Assembly (NCBI GenBank): GCA_016792565.1
Contig: JAEUMK010000035.1
Coordinates: forward strand, 1-35,920
Direction of reading: 5' to 3'
Origin: Alphaproteobacteria bacterium
Lineage (GTDB): Bacteria; Pseudomonadota; Alphaproteobacteria; Micropepsales; Micropepsaceae
Length of the DNA stretch: 35,920 nucleotides
The notes beneath the pieces are model-generated. The model saw nothing but the letters and a program-made list of their open reading frames with translations, made no database searches and had not been told where the DNA came from. The translations under genes were made by a program, and so were the position numbers. Positions 6,782 to 16,839 of this stretch are shown piece after piece (the stretch's first letter is position 1; the number at the start of each line of letters is the position of its first letter).

Positions 6782-8617
6782 ATGTCAGAGACGATCGCCC
6801 CTCCCAGCCGCTTCCAGACCTACGACGACCCGCCGCCGCCCAGCGCGACGCAGAGCCGGGTCGCCGCCATCCGCGCCCAACTCGCCCGCCGGGGCCTTGC
6901 CGGGGTCATCGTGCCCCGGGGCGACGCCCATATGGGCGAGTACGTCGCCCCCCACGACGAGCGCCTCGCCTGGGCGAGCGGCTTCACCGGCTCGGCCGGC
7001 ATGGCGATCGTCATGACCGACCGCGCGGCGGTCTTCATCGACGGCCGCTACACGCTCCAGGTCCGCGACCAGGTGGATCTGTCGATCTTCGCGCCGCAGC
7101 ACCTGATCGAGGAGCCGCCGGCCCAGTGGCTGGCCGCCCATGTGAAGCCCGGCGACCGCATCGCCTACGATCCCTGGCTGCATACGCCGAGCGGCCTCGC
7201 ACCGCTGGCGAAGGCCGTGGCCGAGGCCGGCGGCACGCTGGTCGCCACGGCGGACTCGCCGGTGGACGCCGCCTGGACCGACCAGCCGCCGCCGCCGCGC
7301 GCCCCGGTCGTGCCCCATCCGATCGAGATCGCCGGCGAGGCCGCGTCCGACAAGCGCGCCCGCATCGCCGCCGCTCTGGCGAAGTCGAAGCAGGACGCGG
7401 CCGTGCTGACGCTGCCCGAATCCATCGCCTGGCTGCTCAACATCCGCGGCGGCGATGTCGGCCATGTGCCGCTGCCCCATTCCTTCGCCGTGCTGAAGAA
7501 CGACGGCGCGGTCGATCTCTTCCTCGACGCCCGCAAGGTGACCGACGGGCTTGCCGCGCATCTGGGCAACGGCGTGCGCCTGCGCGCGCCCGAGGAGTTC
7601 GGACCCGGACTCGACGAGCTGGCGGGCAAGACCGTGCTCGCCGATCCCGGCACGGCGGCCCAGTGGGTGTTCGACCGTCTGGAGGCGGCGGGCGCGACGA
7701 TCGTGCGCGGGGCCGATCCCGTGCTGCTGCCCAAGGCGCAGAAGAACGCGGCCGAACTCGCCGGCGTGCGCGCCGCCCATGTCCGCGACGGCGCGGCGCT
7801 GACCCGCTTCCTGCGCTGGGTGACGAAGGAAGGCGCGGCCGGCAACGTCACCGAAATCCAGGCCTGCGAACGGCTTGAGGACTATCGCCGCGAGACCGGC
7901 GCGCTGAAGGACCTGAGCTTCGACTCCATTTCGGGCTCCGGCCCCAACGGCGCCATCGTCCACTACCGCGTGACGCAGAAGACCGACCGCCGCCTCGCCG
8001 CCGGCGAGCTGTTCCTGATCGATTCCGGCGGCCAGTATCTCGACGCAACCACCGACGTCACCCGCACCGTCGCGCTCGGCGCGCCGACCGCCGAGATGAA
8101 GGACCGCTTCACCCGCGTGCTGAAGGGCCACATCGCGCTCGCCACCGTGCGCTTCCCGGCCGGCACCACCGGCGCGCAGCTCGACACCCTCGCCCGCGCC
8201 CCGCTGTGGGAGGCCGGCCTCGACTACGACCACGGCACCGGCCACGGCGTCGGCGCCTATCTCAGCGTCCACGAGGGGCCGCAGAGCATCTCCAAGCGCC
8301 CGGTCGCCCAGCCGCTGCTGCCCGGCATGATCTGCTCCAACGAGCCCGGCTACTACAAGACCGGCGGCTACGGCATCCGCATCGAGAACCTGATCGTGGT
8401 GCGCGAGGCGGCGATCGACGGCGCGGAACGGCCGATGCTGGAGTTCGAGACGGTGACGCTCGCCCCCATCGACGTGGACCTGGTCGAACCGGCGCTGCTC
8501 ACCGACGCCGAGAAGGCCTGGCTCAACGCCTATCATGCCCGGGTGCGCGAGACGCTGACGCCGCTGGTCGACCCCGACACGGCCGCCTGGCTGAAGACCG
8601 CGACACGGGTGCTCTGA
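6782..8617 (+). CDS. pepP: Xaa-Pro aminopeptidase, M24B family
   Basis: 611 residues, the long eukaryote-like three-domain type of aminopeptidase P, which removes an N-terminal residue from peptides with proline at position two. Two creatinase-like N-terminal domains (about 25-160 and 175-325) precede the pita-bread catalytic domain. Metal-ligand motifs are visible: DSGGQYLDATTDVTRT (two Asp), HGTGHGVGAYLSVHEGP (His), NEPGYYKTGGYGIRIEN (Glu) and FETVTLAP (Glu). All appear intact. No signal peptide is seen, so it is probably cytoplasmic. The stop is followed two bases later by the start of the glyoxalase-like gene, indicating an operon. Confidence 0.93.
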   Translation: MSETIAPPSRFQTYDDPPPPSATQSRVAAIRAQLARRGLAGVIVPRGDAHMGEYVAPHDERLAWASGFTGSAGMAIVMTDRAAVFIDGRYTLQVRDQVDLSIFAPQHLIEEPPAQWLAAHVKPGDRIAYDPWLHTPSGLAPLAKAVAEAGGTLVATADSPVDAAWTDQPPPPRAPVVPHPIEIAGEAASDKRARIAAALAKSKQDAAVLTLPESIAWLLNIRGGDVGHVPLPHSFAVLKNDGAVDLFLDARKVTDGLAAHLGNGVRLRAPEEFGPGLDELAGKTVLADPGTAAQWVFDRLEAAGATIVRGADPVLLPKAQKNAAELAGVRAAHVRDGAALTRFLRWVTKEGAAGNVTEIQACERLEDYRRETGALKDLSFDSISGSGPNGAIVHYRVTQKTDRRLAAGELFLIDSGGQYLDATTDVTRTVALGAPTAEMKDRFTRVLKGHIALATVRFPAGTTGAQLDTLARAPLWEAGLDYDHGTGHGVGAYLSVHEGPQSISKRPVAQPLLPGMICSNEPGYYKTGGYGIRIENLIVVREAAIDGAERPMLEFETVTLAPIDVDLVEPALLTDAEKAWLNAYHARVRETLTPLVDPDTAAWLKTATRVL

Positions 8618-8619
8618 AC

Positions 8620-9465
8620 ATGACCGGCCCCCTCTGCGCCATCGACCACGTGATGCTCGCGGCCGGCGACCTCGACGCCGCGCAGAAGCTGTGGCGGGCG
8701 CTCGGCTTCACGCCGACGCCGCGCGCCGTCCATGGCGGCGGCGCGACCGCCAATCACTGCCTCATGTTCCGCGACACCTATATCGAGCTGATCGCCCCGA
8801 CCGGCGCATCGGGCTCGCCGCTGGCCGAGGGCCTCGCGGCGCGCGGCCCCGGCGGCATGGGGATCGCCTTCACCGCCCCCGATGCCGACGCGACCGCCGC
8901 CGCGCTGCGCGACGCCGGCATCGCGACCCAGGACCCCGTCGCCCTGTCGCGGCCTCTGGAGCTGGACGGCCGCACCGAAACGGTTTCCTTCCGGAACGTG
9001 ATGTTCGAGGGCGGCCTTCCCGGCGTCTTCGCCTTCGCCTGCCATCACGCGACGCCGCAACTGACGCGGGCCCGCGCCGAATGGCAGCTGCACGCCAACG
9101 GCGCGACCGGCCTGTCGGAGGTCGTCATCGGCGCCGCGCACCCGGCCGATTTCCGCCCGGCGCTGGAACGCCTGTTCGGCATCGATCATGTCGCCGACGG
9201 CCCGCACGGGCTTTCGGTCGTGCTCGACGGCGTGGCGCTGGCGGTGACCAGTCCGGTCGGCCTCGCTCAGCGCTTCGGCACGAAGGCGCTGGACGGGCTT
9301 TCCCCCCTGCCCGGCATCGCCGCGCTCTCCATCGTGGTGAACGAGGCCGACGCCGCCGGCGCGATGCTGGACATGGCGCGCATCCCCTATGCCGACGGCC
9401 ATCACGGCCTCGTCGTCGGCGCGAAGGATGCGGGCGGCGTCATCGTCGAACTGGTCGAGGACTGA
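8620..9465 (+). CDS. Glyoxalase-like VOC family protein
   Basis: 281 residues from the ATG two bases after the pepP stop. The reading frame is open further upstream, but that part overlaps pepP and is not credible. The start IDHVMLAAGDLDAAQKLW and the following GATANHCLMFRDTYIELI match the first beta-alpha-beta-beta-beta module of the vicinal oxygen chelate (glyoxalase-like) fold, with His and Glu as candidate metal ligands. A second module is around residues 155-280 (LSEVVIGAAHPADF, then GIDHVADGPHG). The substrate is unknown. Members act as dioxygenases, isomerases or resistance proteins, so no specific reaction is assigned. Confidence 0.83.
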   Translation: MTGPLCAIDHVMLAAGDLDAAQKLWRALGFTPTPRAVHGGGATANHCLMFRDTYIELIAPTGASGSPLAEGLAARGPGGMGIAFTAPDADATAAALRDAGIATQDPVALSRPLELDGRTETVSFRNVMFEGGLPGVFAFACHHATPQLTRARAEWQLHANGATGLSEVVIGAAHPADFRPALERLFGIDHVADGPHGLSVVLDGVALAVTSPVGLAQRFGTKALDGLSPLPGIAALSIVVNEADAAGAMLDMARIPYADGHHGLVVGAKDAGGVIVELVED

Positions 9466-9471
9466 GGGCTG

Positions 9472-9828
9472 TTGCAGCGCCTGCTCTTTCTCTGCAGCCG
9501 CAACCGCCGCCGCAGCCCGACTGCCGAACGCCTCTTCGCCGCCGACCCGTCGCTGGAGGTCGCCTCCGCCGGTCTCGCACCCGATGCGGACGAAGGGCTG
9601 ACTCCGGACCATCTGGACGGCGTCGATATCGTCTTCGTCATGGAGCCAGCCCATCGCCGGCGGCTGATGGCGGGCTTCAAGCATCAGCTGAAAGGCGTCA
9701 GGATCGTTTGCCTGAATATTCCGGACGACTATGACTATATGGACCCGCTCCTCCTCGCCTTGCTCGAAGCGCGGGTGACGCCGCACCTGAAGCGGCGGAC
9801 GGCGCGGACAGAAGGAGATGCCCCATGA
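9472..9828 (+). CDS. Low-molecular-weight protein tyrosine phosphatase-like protein
   Basis: 118 residues starting at TTG, six bases after the previous stop; GAGGG just upstream can serve as ribosome-binding site and no ATG occurs before residue 57. The N-terminal LFLCSRNRRRSPTAERLF carries the phosphatase P-loop C-x5-R-S with the Asn and SPTAE of the LMW-PTP family. An Asp-rich IPDDYDYMDPLL near the end corresponds to the family's general-acid loop. It is shorter than classical LMW-PTPs (about 150), like a small subgroup found in many Proteobacteria. The stop overlaps the hydrolase start as ATGA, so the two are translationally coupled. The physiological substrate is unknown. Confidence 0.82.
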   Translation: MQRLLFLCSRNRRRSPTAERLFAADPSLEVASAGLAPDADEGLTPDHLDGVDIVFVMEPAHRRRLMAGFKHQLKGVRIVCLNIPDDYDYMDPLLLALLEARVTPHLKRRTARTEGDAP

Positions 9829-10535
9829 CCCCCGTCCTGCTCGTCCACGGCGCCTGGCACGGCGCCTGGTGCTGGCACAAGCTGATGCCCGCCCTGGAAG
9901 CCGCCGGCTTCGCGCCGCATGCGCTCGACCTGCCCGGCCATGGCCTGCGCGCCGGCGAGACGCAGAGCCTTGCCGCCTATGCCGAGGCGGTGGCGGCAAG
10001 ACTGGCGGCGATCGGCGAGCCCGCCATCCTGCTCGGCCACTCGATGGGCGGACAGGTGATCAGCGCGGCGGCCGAGCTGACGCCGGAGCGCATCTCAAGC
10101 CTCGTCTATCTCTGCGCCTTCCTGCCGCGCACGGGCGAAACCATCTTCGCCAACGCGGCGGGCGACACGGAATCCGTGCTCGGCGGTTACATGGCGCCGC
10201 TGGACGACGGGCGGCTGATCGTGAAGGACGAGGGCCTCAAGCCCGCGCTCTATGCCGACTGCGCCGCCGAGGACATTGCGCTGGCCCGGCTGATGCTGGT
10301 GCCGCAATCGGCCGAGCCGTTCCAGGCGCCCGTGGCGCTGACCCCCGAACGCTTCGGCGGCGTGCGGCGCGCCTGTATCGTCTGCACCGGCGACAAGGCG
10401 ATCGGACCGGCGATCCAGCGCGGCATGATCGAACGCTCGCCGGTCGCCGCCCAGGTCGACCTCGCCACCAGCCACTCGCCCTTCTTCTCCGCCCCCGACA
10501 AGCTCGCGGCGGCGATCCGGCAGGTGACGGCGTAA
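9825..10535 (+). CDS. Alpha/beta hydrolase
   Basis: 236 residues, the size of the short esterases related to plant salicylate/methyl-ketone esterases (EstC-like). LLVHGAWHGAWCW at 5-17 forms the oxyanion region. The nucleophile elbow LLGHSMGGQ holds the catalytic Ser near residue 73. The acid is probably the Asp in IVCTGDKAIG, and the catalytic His is in ATSHSPFF near residue 220. All triad residues are therefore present. No signal peptide is visible. It is the last gene of the pepP operon, and its ATG overlaps the upstream stop. The substrate is not predictable from sequence. A long inverted repeat follows its stop. Confidence 0.88.
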   Translation: MTPVLLVHGAWHGAWCWHKLMPALEAAGFAPHALDLPGHGLRAGETQSLAAYAEAVAARLAAIGEPAILLGHSMGGQVISAAAELTPERISSLVYLCAFLPRTGETIFANAAGDTESVLGGYMAPLDDGRLIVKDEGLKPALYADCAAEDIALARLMLVPQSAEPFQAPVALTPERFGGVRRACIVCTGDKAIGPAIQRGMIERSPVAAQVDLATSHSPFFSAPDKLAAAIRQVTA

Positions 10536-10570
10536 CGCGGCCTGCGAACCGATGGACCGGTACGATCTCG

Positions 10571-10653
10571 TCCTCATGGCCGGGCCTGACCCGGCCATCC
10601 AGCGTCACGCCCGCCGCCGCGCTGGATGGCCGCCTCAAGGGCGGCCATGAGGA
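10571..10653. repeat. Long imperfect inverted repeat between convergent genes
   Basis: Two 34-bp arms (10571-10604 and 10620-10653) are inverted copies differing at only a few central positions, around a 15-base loop. Each arm contains its own small hairpin (GGCCGGGCCTGACCCGGCC and GGCCGCCTCAAGGGCGGCC). The changes keep the hairpin of each arm paired, so RNA structure looks selected. This kind of 'CCTCATGGCCGGG...' element is, from memory, a common dispersed intergenic repeat in Alphaproteobacteria. It sits between the hydrolase (plus) and ligA (minus) and may terminate both transcripts. Confidence 0.7.
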
Positions 10654-10696
10654 GGGAGAGCGCGGTCCGGCATGAACGCAGATCGCGCCGCCGCGC

Positions 10697-12817
<2,121 letters not shown>

Positions 12818-12834
12818 CTATCGCACCGTCGCCG

Positions 12835-12997
12835 TGCGTCCTTCGCGACGCGGCCTGCGGCCGCTCCTCAGGATGAGGAGGCGGGAGAGTGGCATAGGCG
12901 ATTGCGGGAAGGAACGACCCGAGCGGTCCTCATTCCGAGGATTCACCGCACGCCCTCATCCTGAGGAGGCCGCGCAGCGGCCGTCTCGAAGAACGCA
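12835..12997. repeat. Pair of inverted dispersed-repeat copies
   Basis: Between recN and ligA lie two inverted copies of one element: 12835-12880 and 12954-12997. Read on the same strand, both carry CCTCATCCTGAGGAG, then a GC-rich hairpin (CGGCCGCAGGCCG or GGCCGCGCAGCGGCC) and a TCTCGAAG/TCGCGAAGG end. A degenerate third piece, CCTCATTCCGAGGA, lies near 12928-12941. From memory, this motif is a very frequent REP-like intergenic element in several alphaproteobacterial genomes. No coding potential is evident. It separates recN from ligA and may alter co-transcription. Confidence 0.7.
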
Positions 12998-13008
12998 CGA
13001 AATCCACC

Positions 13009-14679
13009 TCAGCCCCGCGCCGCGAGCAGCGTCTCGGCCGCCGCCCTGGCCTCGTCGGTGATCGAGGCGCCCGACAGCATCCGCGCGATTTCCTCGCGCC
13101 GCCCGGCCTCGTCCAGCGCGCTCACCCCGGTCAGCGTGACGCCGGCGGCCGTCTTCTTGTGGATGCGGAAGTGCCGGTCGCCGCGCGCCGCCACCTGCGG
13201 CGAGTGGGTGACGACCAGCACCTGCGCCTGACGCCCCAGCCGGGCGAGCCGGGCGCCGACCGCATCCGCCACAGCGCCGCCGATGCCCTGGTCGACCTCG
13301 TCGAAGATCAGTGTCGGCGCGGTGCCGCGTTCGGCCAGCACCACCTTGAGCGCGAGGATCACCCGCGCGAGTTCGCCGCCCGAGGCGATCCTGGTCAGCG
13401 GCCCGGTGGGCGCGCCGGGATTGGTGGCGATCTGGAACTCCACGGCGTCGTGGCCGGCGGCCGTCGCCTGCTCCAGCGTCAGGGCGTGCACGGCGACCGC
13501 GAACTTCGCCTTGTCGAGCTTCAGCGGCTTCAGCTCCTTGGTCACCGCCGTCTCCAGCTTCGCGGCGGCGGCCTTGCGCCTGGCCGTCAGCGCGTCGGCG
13601 GCGTCGGCGAAGGCGAGGCGCGCGGCGGTCTCGGCCCGCGCCAGTTTCGCCGTGCGGCCCTCGGCGTCGGCGAGCGCCTGCACCTTGTCGGCAAGCTCGG
13701 CGGTCAGCTTCGGCAGGTCGTGCACCTGCACCTTGTATTTGCGGGCCGCGCCGCGCAACGCGAACAGACGCCCCTCGATGGCGTCGAGCCGGGCGGGGTC
13801 GAAGTCCATCGCTTCCAGCGCCGCCTCCGCCTGCGCCCGCGCTTCGGTCGCTTCCAGGACGGCGCGTTCCAGCGCCTCGCCGGCCGCATCGAGCCGGCCG
13901 AGCGCCTGCGGCCGCAGCCGCTCGATCCGCCGCGAGGCCGAGATCAGGCGGGTATCGACCGCCCGGTCGCCGCCGCCCAGCAGATCGACCACCGCGGCGA
14001 GTTCGCCCGCCAGCTTCTCCGACGACATCATCAGCGCCCGCTCGGCCGCCAGCCGGTCCTCCTCGCCCTCCTCGGGCGCCAGCTTGCCGAGTTCGGCGAC
14101 CGCCGCCTGGAGATAGTCCGCGTCGGCGCGGGCGTCGGCCGTCTCGCGCGCGAAGGCTTCCGCCTCCGCCGCGGCGGCGCGCCAGGCAGCATAGGCGGCG
14201 GCGGTCGCTGCGACCTCCTTGTCGTGGCCGCCGAAGGCGTCGAGCAGCGACCGGTGGGCGGCGGCGCTGAGCAGCCCCCGCCCGTCGTTCTGGCCATGCA
14301 GTTCGACCAGCGCGTCGCCGACCTCGCGCAGCAGCGCCGCCCCGACCGGCTGGTCGTTGATGAAGGCCCGGCTCTTGCCGTCGGCGGCGATCGTGCGGCG
14401 CAGGATGATCTCGTCCTCCGCCTCGATGCCGTTGTCGGCCAGCAGGCGGTGCGCGGCGTGCTGCGCGCCGGGGTCGAAGACCGCCGTCACCGCGCCGGAG
14501 GAAGCGCCCTGGCGTACTGCGGCGCGGTCCGACTTGCGGCCCAGCGCCACCTGCAGCGCATCGAGCAGGATCGACTTGCCGGCGCCGGTCTCGCCGGTCA
14601 GCACGTTCAGCCCGGCGTCGAGCGCCAGGTCCAGCCGTTCGATCAGGACGACGTCCCGGATCGAGAGCTGGGTCAGCAT
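13009..14679 (-). CDS. recN: DNA repair protein RecN
   Basis: 556 residues, normal for RecN, an SMC-like ATPase that acts at double-strand breaks. Walker A GETGAGKS is at 29-36 after the typical MLTQLSIRDVVLIERLDL start. The ABC signature is ASGGELARVILALKV and Walker B is LIFDEVDQGIGG, followed by the His switch region VVTHSPQVAARGD. The middle (about 150-390) is Ala/Glu-rich coiled coil, as expected. AGAGGGG five bases before the ATG supports the start. It lies 22 bp after bamD, an order common in Alphaproteobacteria, so the two are probably co-transcribed. Confidence 0.95.
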   Translation of the reverse strand: MLTQLSIRDVVLIERLDLALDAGLNVLTGETGAGKSILLDALQVALGRKSDRAAVRQGASSGAVTAVFDPGAQHAAHRLLADNGIEAEDEIILRRTIAADGKSRAFINDQPVGAALLREVGDALVELHGQNDGRGLLSAAAHRSLLDAFGGHDKEVAATAAAYAAWRAAAAEAEAFARETADARADADYLQAAVAELGKLAPEEGEEDRLAAERALMMSSEKLAGELAAVVDLLGGGDRAVDTRLISASRRIERLRPQALGRLDAAGEALERAVLEATEARAQAEAALEAMDFDPARLDAIEGRLFALRGAARKYKVQVHDLPKLTAELADKVQALADAEGRTAKLARAETAARLAFADAADALTARRKAAAAKLETAVTKELKPLKLDKAKFAVAVHALTLEQATAAGHDAVEFQIATNPGAPTGPLTRIASGGELARVILALKVVLAERGTAPTLIFDEVDQGIGGAVADAVGARLARLGRQAQVLVVTHSPQVAARGDRHFRIHKKTAAGVTLTGVSALDEAGRREEIARMLSGASITDEARAAAETLLAARG

Positions 14680-14701
14680 GGGAAGCCCCTCTTGAGCGGT
14701 C

Positions 14702-15568
14702 CTAGAGGCCGAAGGTGCGCGAGATCCACGAACCTTCGTCTTCGCGCGGCTGCAGCTCCTGCCCGGTCAGGAGAGCGTAGGATTCCTCGTACCAGCGGCT
14801 GCCGGGGAAGTTGTAGCCGAGCACGGCGGCGGCGGTCTGCGCCTCGCCGGTCAGGCCGAGCGCCAGATAGGCTTCGGTCAGGCGGTGCAGCGCCTCGGGG
14901 GTCTGCGCCGTCGTCTGGAAGTTGGTCACCACCACGCGGAAGCGGTTGATCGCCGCGACGTATTGCTCGCGGTTCAGATAATAGCGTCCGATCGCCATTT
15001 CCTTGCCCGCCAGATGGTCGAGCGCGAGGTCGAGCTTGAGCCGCGCGTCGCGCGCGTAGATCGTGCCGGGGAAGCGCTGGACGACATCGTTCAGCGCCAC
15101 CAGCGCCTGCTGCGTCGTCGCCTGGTCGCGGCCCACGTCGACGATCTGCTCGTAATAGGAAATGCCTTTCAGATAATAGGCATAGGCTGCGTCCTTGTTG
15201 CCCGAGTAGAGCGCCAGGAAGCGGTCGACGGCGTTGATCGCATCGCCGTACTTGTTGATCTGGTAATAGCAGTAGGCCGACATCAGGATCGACCGGCGGG
15301 CCCACACCGAATAGGGGTACTGGCGCTCGACCTCCTCGAAGATCGGCACGGCGGAGCGGTAGTCTTCCTGCTGCAGCTGGTCCATCGCCAGATTGTAGAT
15401 CTGCTCGACCGGCATCTCGCCCTGGCCGGGGGCGTATTGCGGCTCGCTGCTCGAGAACGGGTTGATGCTGTCCAGCGTTTCGCAGGCGCCGAGCGTCAGC
15501 GCCCCTGCCAGCGCCGCGACAGCAGGCCAGAGCCTCGATAACCGGCCGAAACCGCCCGCGAACGACAT
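14702..15568 (-). CDS. bamD: Outer membrane assembly lipoprotein BamD
   Basis: 288 residues from the ATG at 15568, preferred because GAGG lies five bases upstream; an in-frame ATG at 15586 would add six residues. A lipoprotein signal peptide ends in TLGAC, with the Cys at about residue 29 for lipid attachment to the outer membrane. Five TPR-like repeats follow, for example YNLAMDQLQQEDYRSAVPIF and DAINAVDRFLALYSGNKDAA. BamD works with BamA to fold beta-barrel proteins. The YxxA.....D.A......P pattern of the repeats is clear. It is located between lpxC and recN, as in many alphaproteobacteria. Confidence 0.94.
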   Translation of the reverse strand: MSFAGGFGRLSRLWPAVAALAGALTLGACETLDSINPFSSSEPQYAPGQGEMPVEQIYNLAMDQLQQEDYRSAVPIFEEVERQYPYSVWARRSILMSAYCYYQINKYGDAINAVDRFLALYSGNKDAAYAYYLKGISYYEQIVDVGRDQATTQQALVALNDVVQRFPGTIYARDARLKLDLALDHLAGKEMAIGRYYLNREQYVAAINRFRVVVTNFQTTAQTPEALHRLTEAYLALGLTGEAQTAAAVLGYNFPGSRWYEESYALLTGQELQPREDEGSWISRTFGL

Positions 15569-15690
15569 GCTGACCTCATACGCCACGAAAGGACTGACAC
15601 AAACGAGCCCGGCGGCGTACCGCGATACGCCTCGAATCCGGACCCAGCCACGGTGTCTTAAAAGAAAGCGGAGCGGACCGCCATAGGCGG

Positions 15691-15724
15691 CCGGTCACAT
15701 CGGCGCGCCGGTCACATCGGCGCG
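15691..15724. repeat. 17-bp tandem duplication at the lpxC stop
   Basis: CCGGTCACATCGGCGCG occurs twice head to tail (15691-15707 and 15708-15724), with no mismatch. The second unit contains the lpxC stop codon and last codons, so the duplication has copied the end of the gene into the 3' untranslated region without altering the protein. Confidence 0.85.
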
Positions 15725-16626
15725 GCGGCGATGGGCAGCTTGACCACTTCGCCGCGTCCCGTCCCGGCCGGGACGATGTCATAGGCCGAGGGGTCGGCGA
15801 ACAGGGCGCGCAGCACCTTGTTGTTCATGGCATGACCCATCTTGACGCCCTCGAAGCGGCCGAGCAGCGGCATGCCGGCCAGCGCCAGGTCGCCCAGCAC
15901 GTCCAGCGCCTTGTGGCGGACGCACTCGTCGGCGAAACGCAGGCCCTCGGGGTTGAGCACGTCGCCGCCGTCCACCACGACCGCATTGTCCAGCGAGCCG
16001 CCGAGGGCGAGACCGTGGGCGCGCAGCGCCTCGATGTCCTTGGCCTGGGTGAAGGTCCGGGCGCGGGCGACCTCGGCCTTGAAGGCCTCGCCGCGGACCT
16101 CGAACACGAAGCGCTGGCGGGCGATCGCCGCCGCCTCGAACACGATGTCGCAGTCGATCTGGAAGCCGTCATGCGGCAGCAGGCGGGCGACCTTGTCGCC
16201 GTCCACCACCTCGACCGGGCGCAGCACGCGGACATAGTGGCGCGTCGCCGCCTGCGATTGCAGGCCGGCGGCCTCGATCAGCGCCACGAAGGCGGCCGAA
16301 CTGCCGTCCATGATCGGAATCTCGATGCCGTCGATCTCGACCAGCACGTTGTCGACGCCGGCGGCGGCCAGCGCCGCCATCAGGTGCTCGACCGTGCGCA
16401 CCTCGACGCCCGCCGCGTTGCGCAGCGTCGTGCCGTAGGCGGCCGAGGCGACGAGCGCGAAATGGGCGGGGACCAGCGCGTCGGCGTCATCCACATCGAC
16501 GCGGCGGAACACGACGCCATGGCCGGCCGGCGCCGGACGCAGGGTCAGTTCGGCATCGACGCCCGAATGCAGGCCGATGCCCTTGCAGGACACGCTCTGC
16601 TTGATGGTGGTCTGGTGAGCCTTCAC
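15712..16626 (-). CDS. lpxC: UDP-3-O-acyl-N-acetylglucosamine deacetylase
   Basis: 304 residues starting at GTG, with GGGAG seven bases upstream. LpxC is the zinc-dependent, committed step of lipid A synthesis. Zinc and catalytic residues are present: EHLMAALAAAGVDN (first His), HKALDVLGD (His and Asp) and GHAMNNK (catalytic His near the end). The N-terminal TTIKQSVSCKGIGLHSG is typical. It follows ftsZ but is separated by a strong terminator and a 169-bp AT-richer stretch, so it probably has its own promoter. Its 3' end carries a 17-bp tandem duplication. A short CCGCC/GGCGG hairpin with a T-rich tail lies just downstream and may end some transcripts. Confidence 0.95.
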   Translation of the reverse strand: MKAHQTTIKQSVSCKGIGLHSGVDAELTLRPAPAGHGVVFRRVDVDDADALVPAHFALVASAAYGTTLRNAAGVEVRTVEHLMAALAAAGVDNVLVEIDGIEIPIMDGSSAAFVALIEAAGLQSQAATRHYVRVLRPVEVVDGDKVARLLPHDGFQIDCDIVFEAAAIARQRFVFEVRGEAFKAEVARARTFTQAKDIEALRAHGLALGGSLDNAVVVDGGDVLNPEGLRFADECVRHKALDVLGDLALAGMPLLGRFEGVKMGHAMNNKVLRALFADPSAYDIVPAGTGRGEVVKLPIAAAPM

Positions 16627-16795
16627 GCCGAACTCCCGGTCGAACGCGCACGAGGGAACCGCCGCATTCAGGACAGAGTAAATAGGACTTTGTTTGCGCT
16701 GCAGCGAATGAACGAATGTTTCAGACTGTTTCAGTCTCTAAGTCGTTGCTTCTAAATGAATATTACCTGAACGACCGCCACCGCCCGGAAAAAGA
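16627..16795 (-). promoter_or_regulatory. lpxC: Probable lpxC promoter region
   Basis: This 169-bp stretch between the ftsZ terminator and the lpxC GTG is AT-richer than the genes around it. On the minus strand TATTTA (near 16678-16683) resembles a -10 element, with no convincing -35. A small inverted repeat AGACT-GTTTC-AGTCT lies at about 16725-16740. The existence of a promoter is inferred from the terminator in front and the base composition; the exact site is uncertain. Confidence 0.35.
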
Positions 16796-16827
16796 AAACC
16801 CGCCCCGGAGCGCTCCGGGGCGGGTTT
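16796..16827 (-). terminator. Rho-independent terminator of ftsZ
   Basis: A perfect 32-bp palindrome (arm AAACCCGCCCCGGAGC) lies 13 bases after the ftsZ stop. On the minus strand it is followed by TTTTCTTTTTCC, a good U-run. This is a strong intrinsic terminator that closes the dcw transcript before lpxC. The hairpin tip is GC-rich without unpaired loop bases, so a few central pairs must open in RNA. Confidence 0.9.
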
Positions 16828-16839
16828 ATGGTGAACGGC

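Noticed and set aside
6785-8536. A 583-codon open frame antisense to pepP
   Set aside because: His/Arg/Gly-rich shadow without motifs. pepP is intact on the plus strand.
13159-14949. A 596-codon plus-strand frame opposite recN
   Set aside because: Arg/Gly/His-rich shadow of recN with no motifs; recN is complete on the minus strand.
16725-16740. Short inverted repeat AGACT-GTTTC-AGTCT as a repressor site for lpxC
   Set aside because: A five-base arm is too short to support an operator call on its own, so it is only mentioned in the promoter region.
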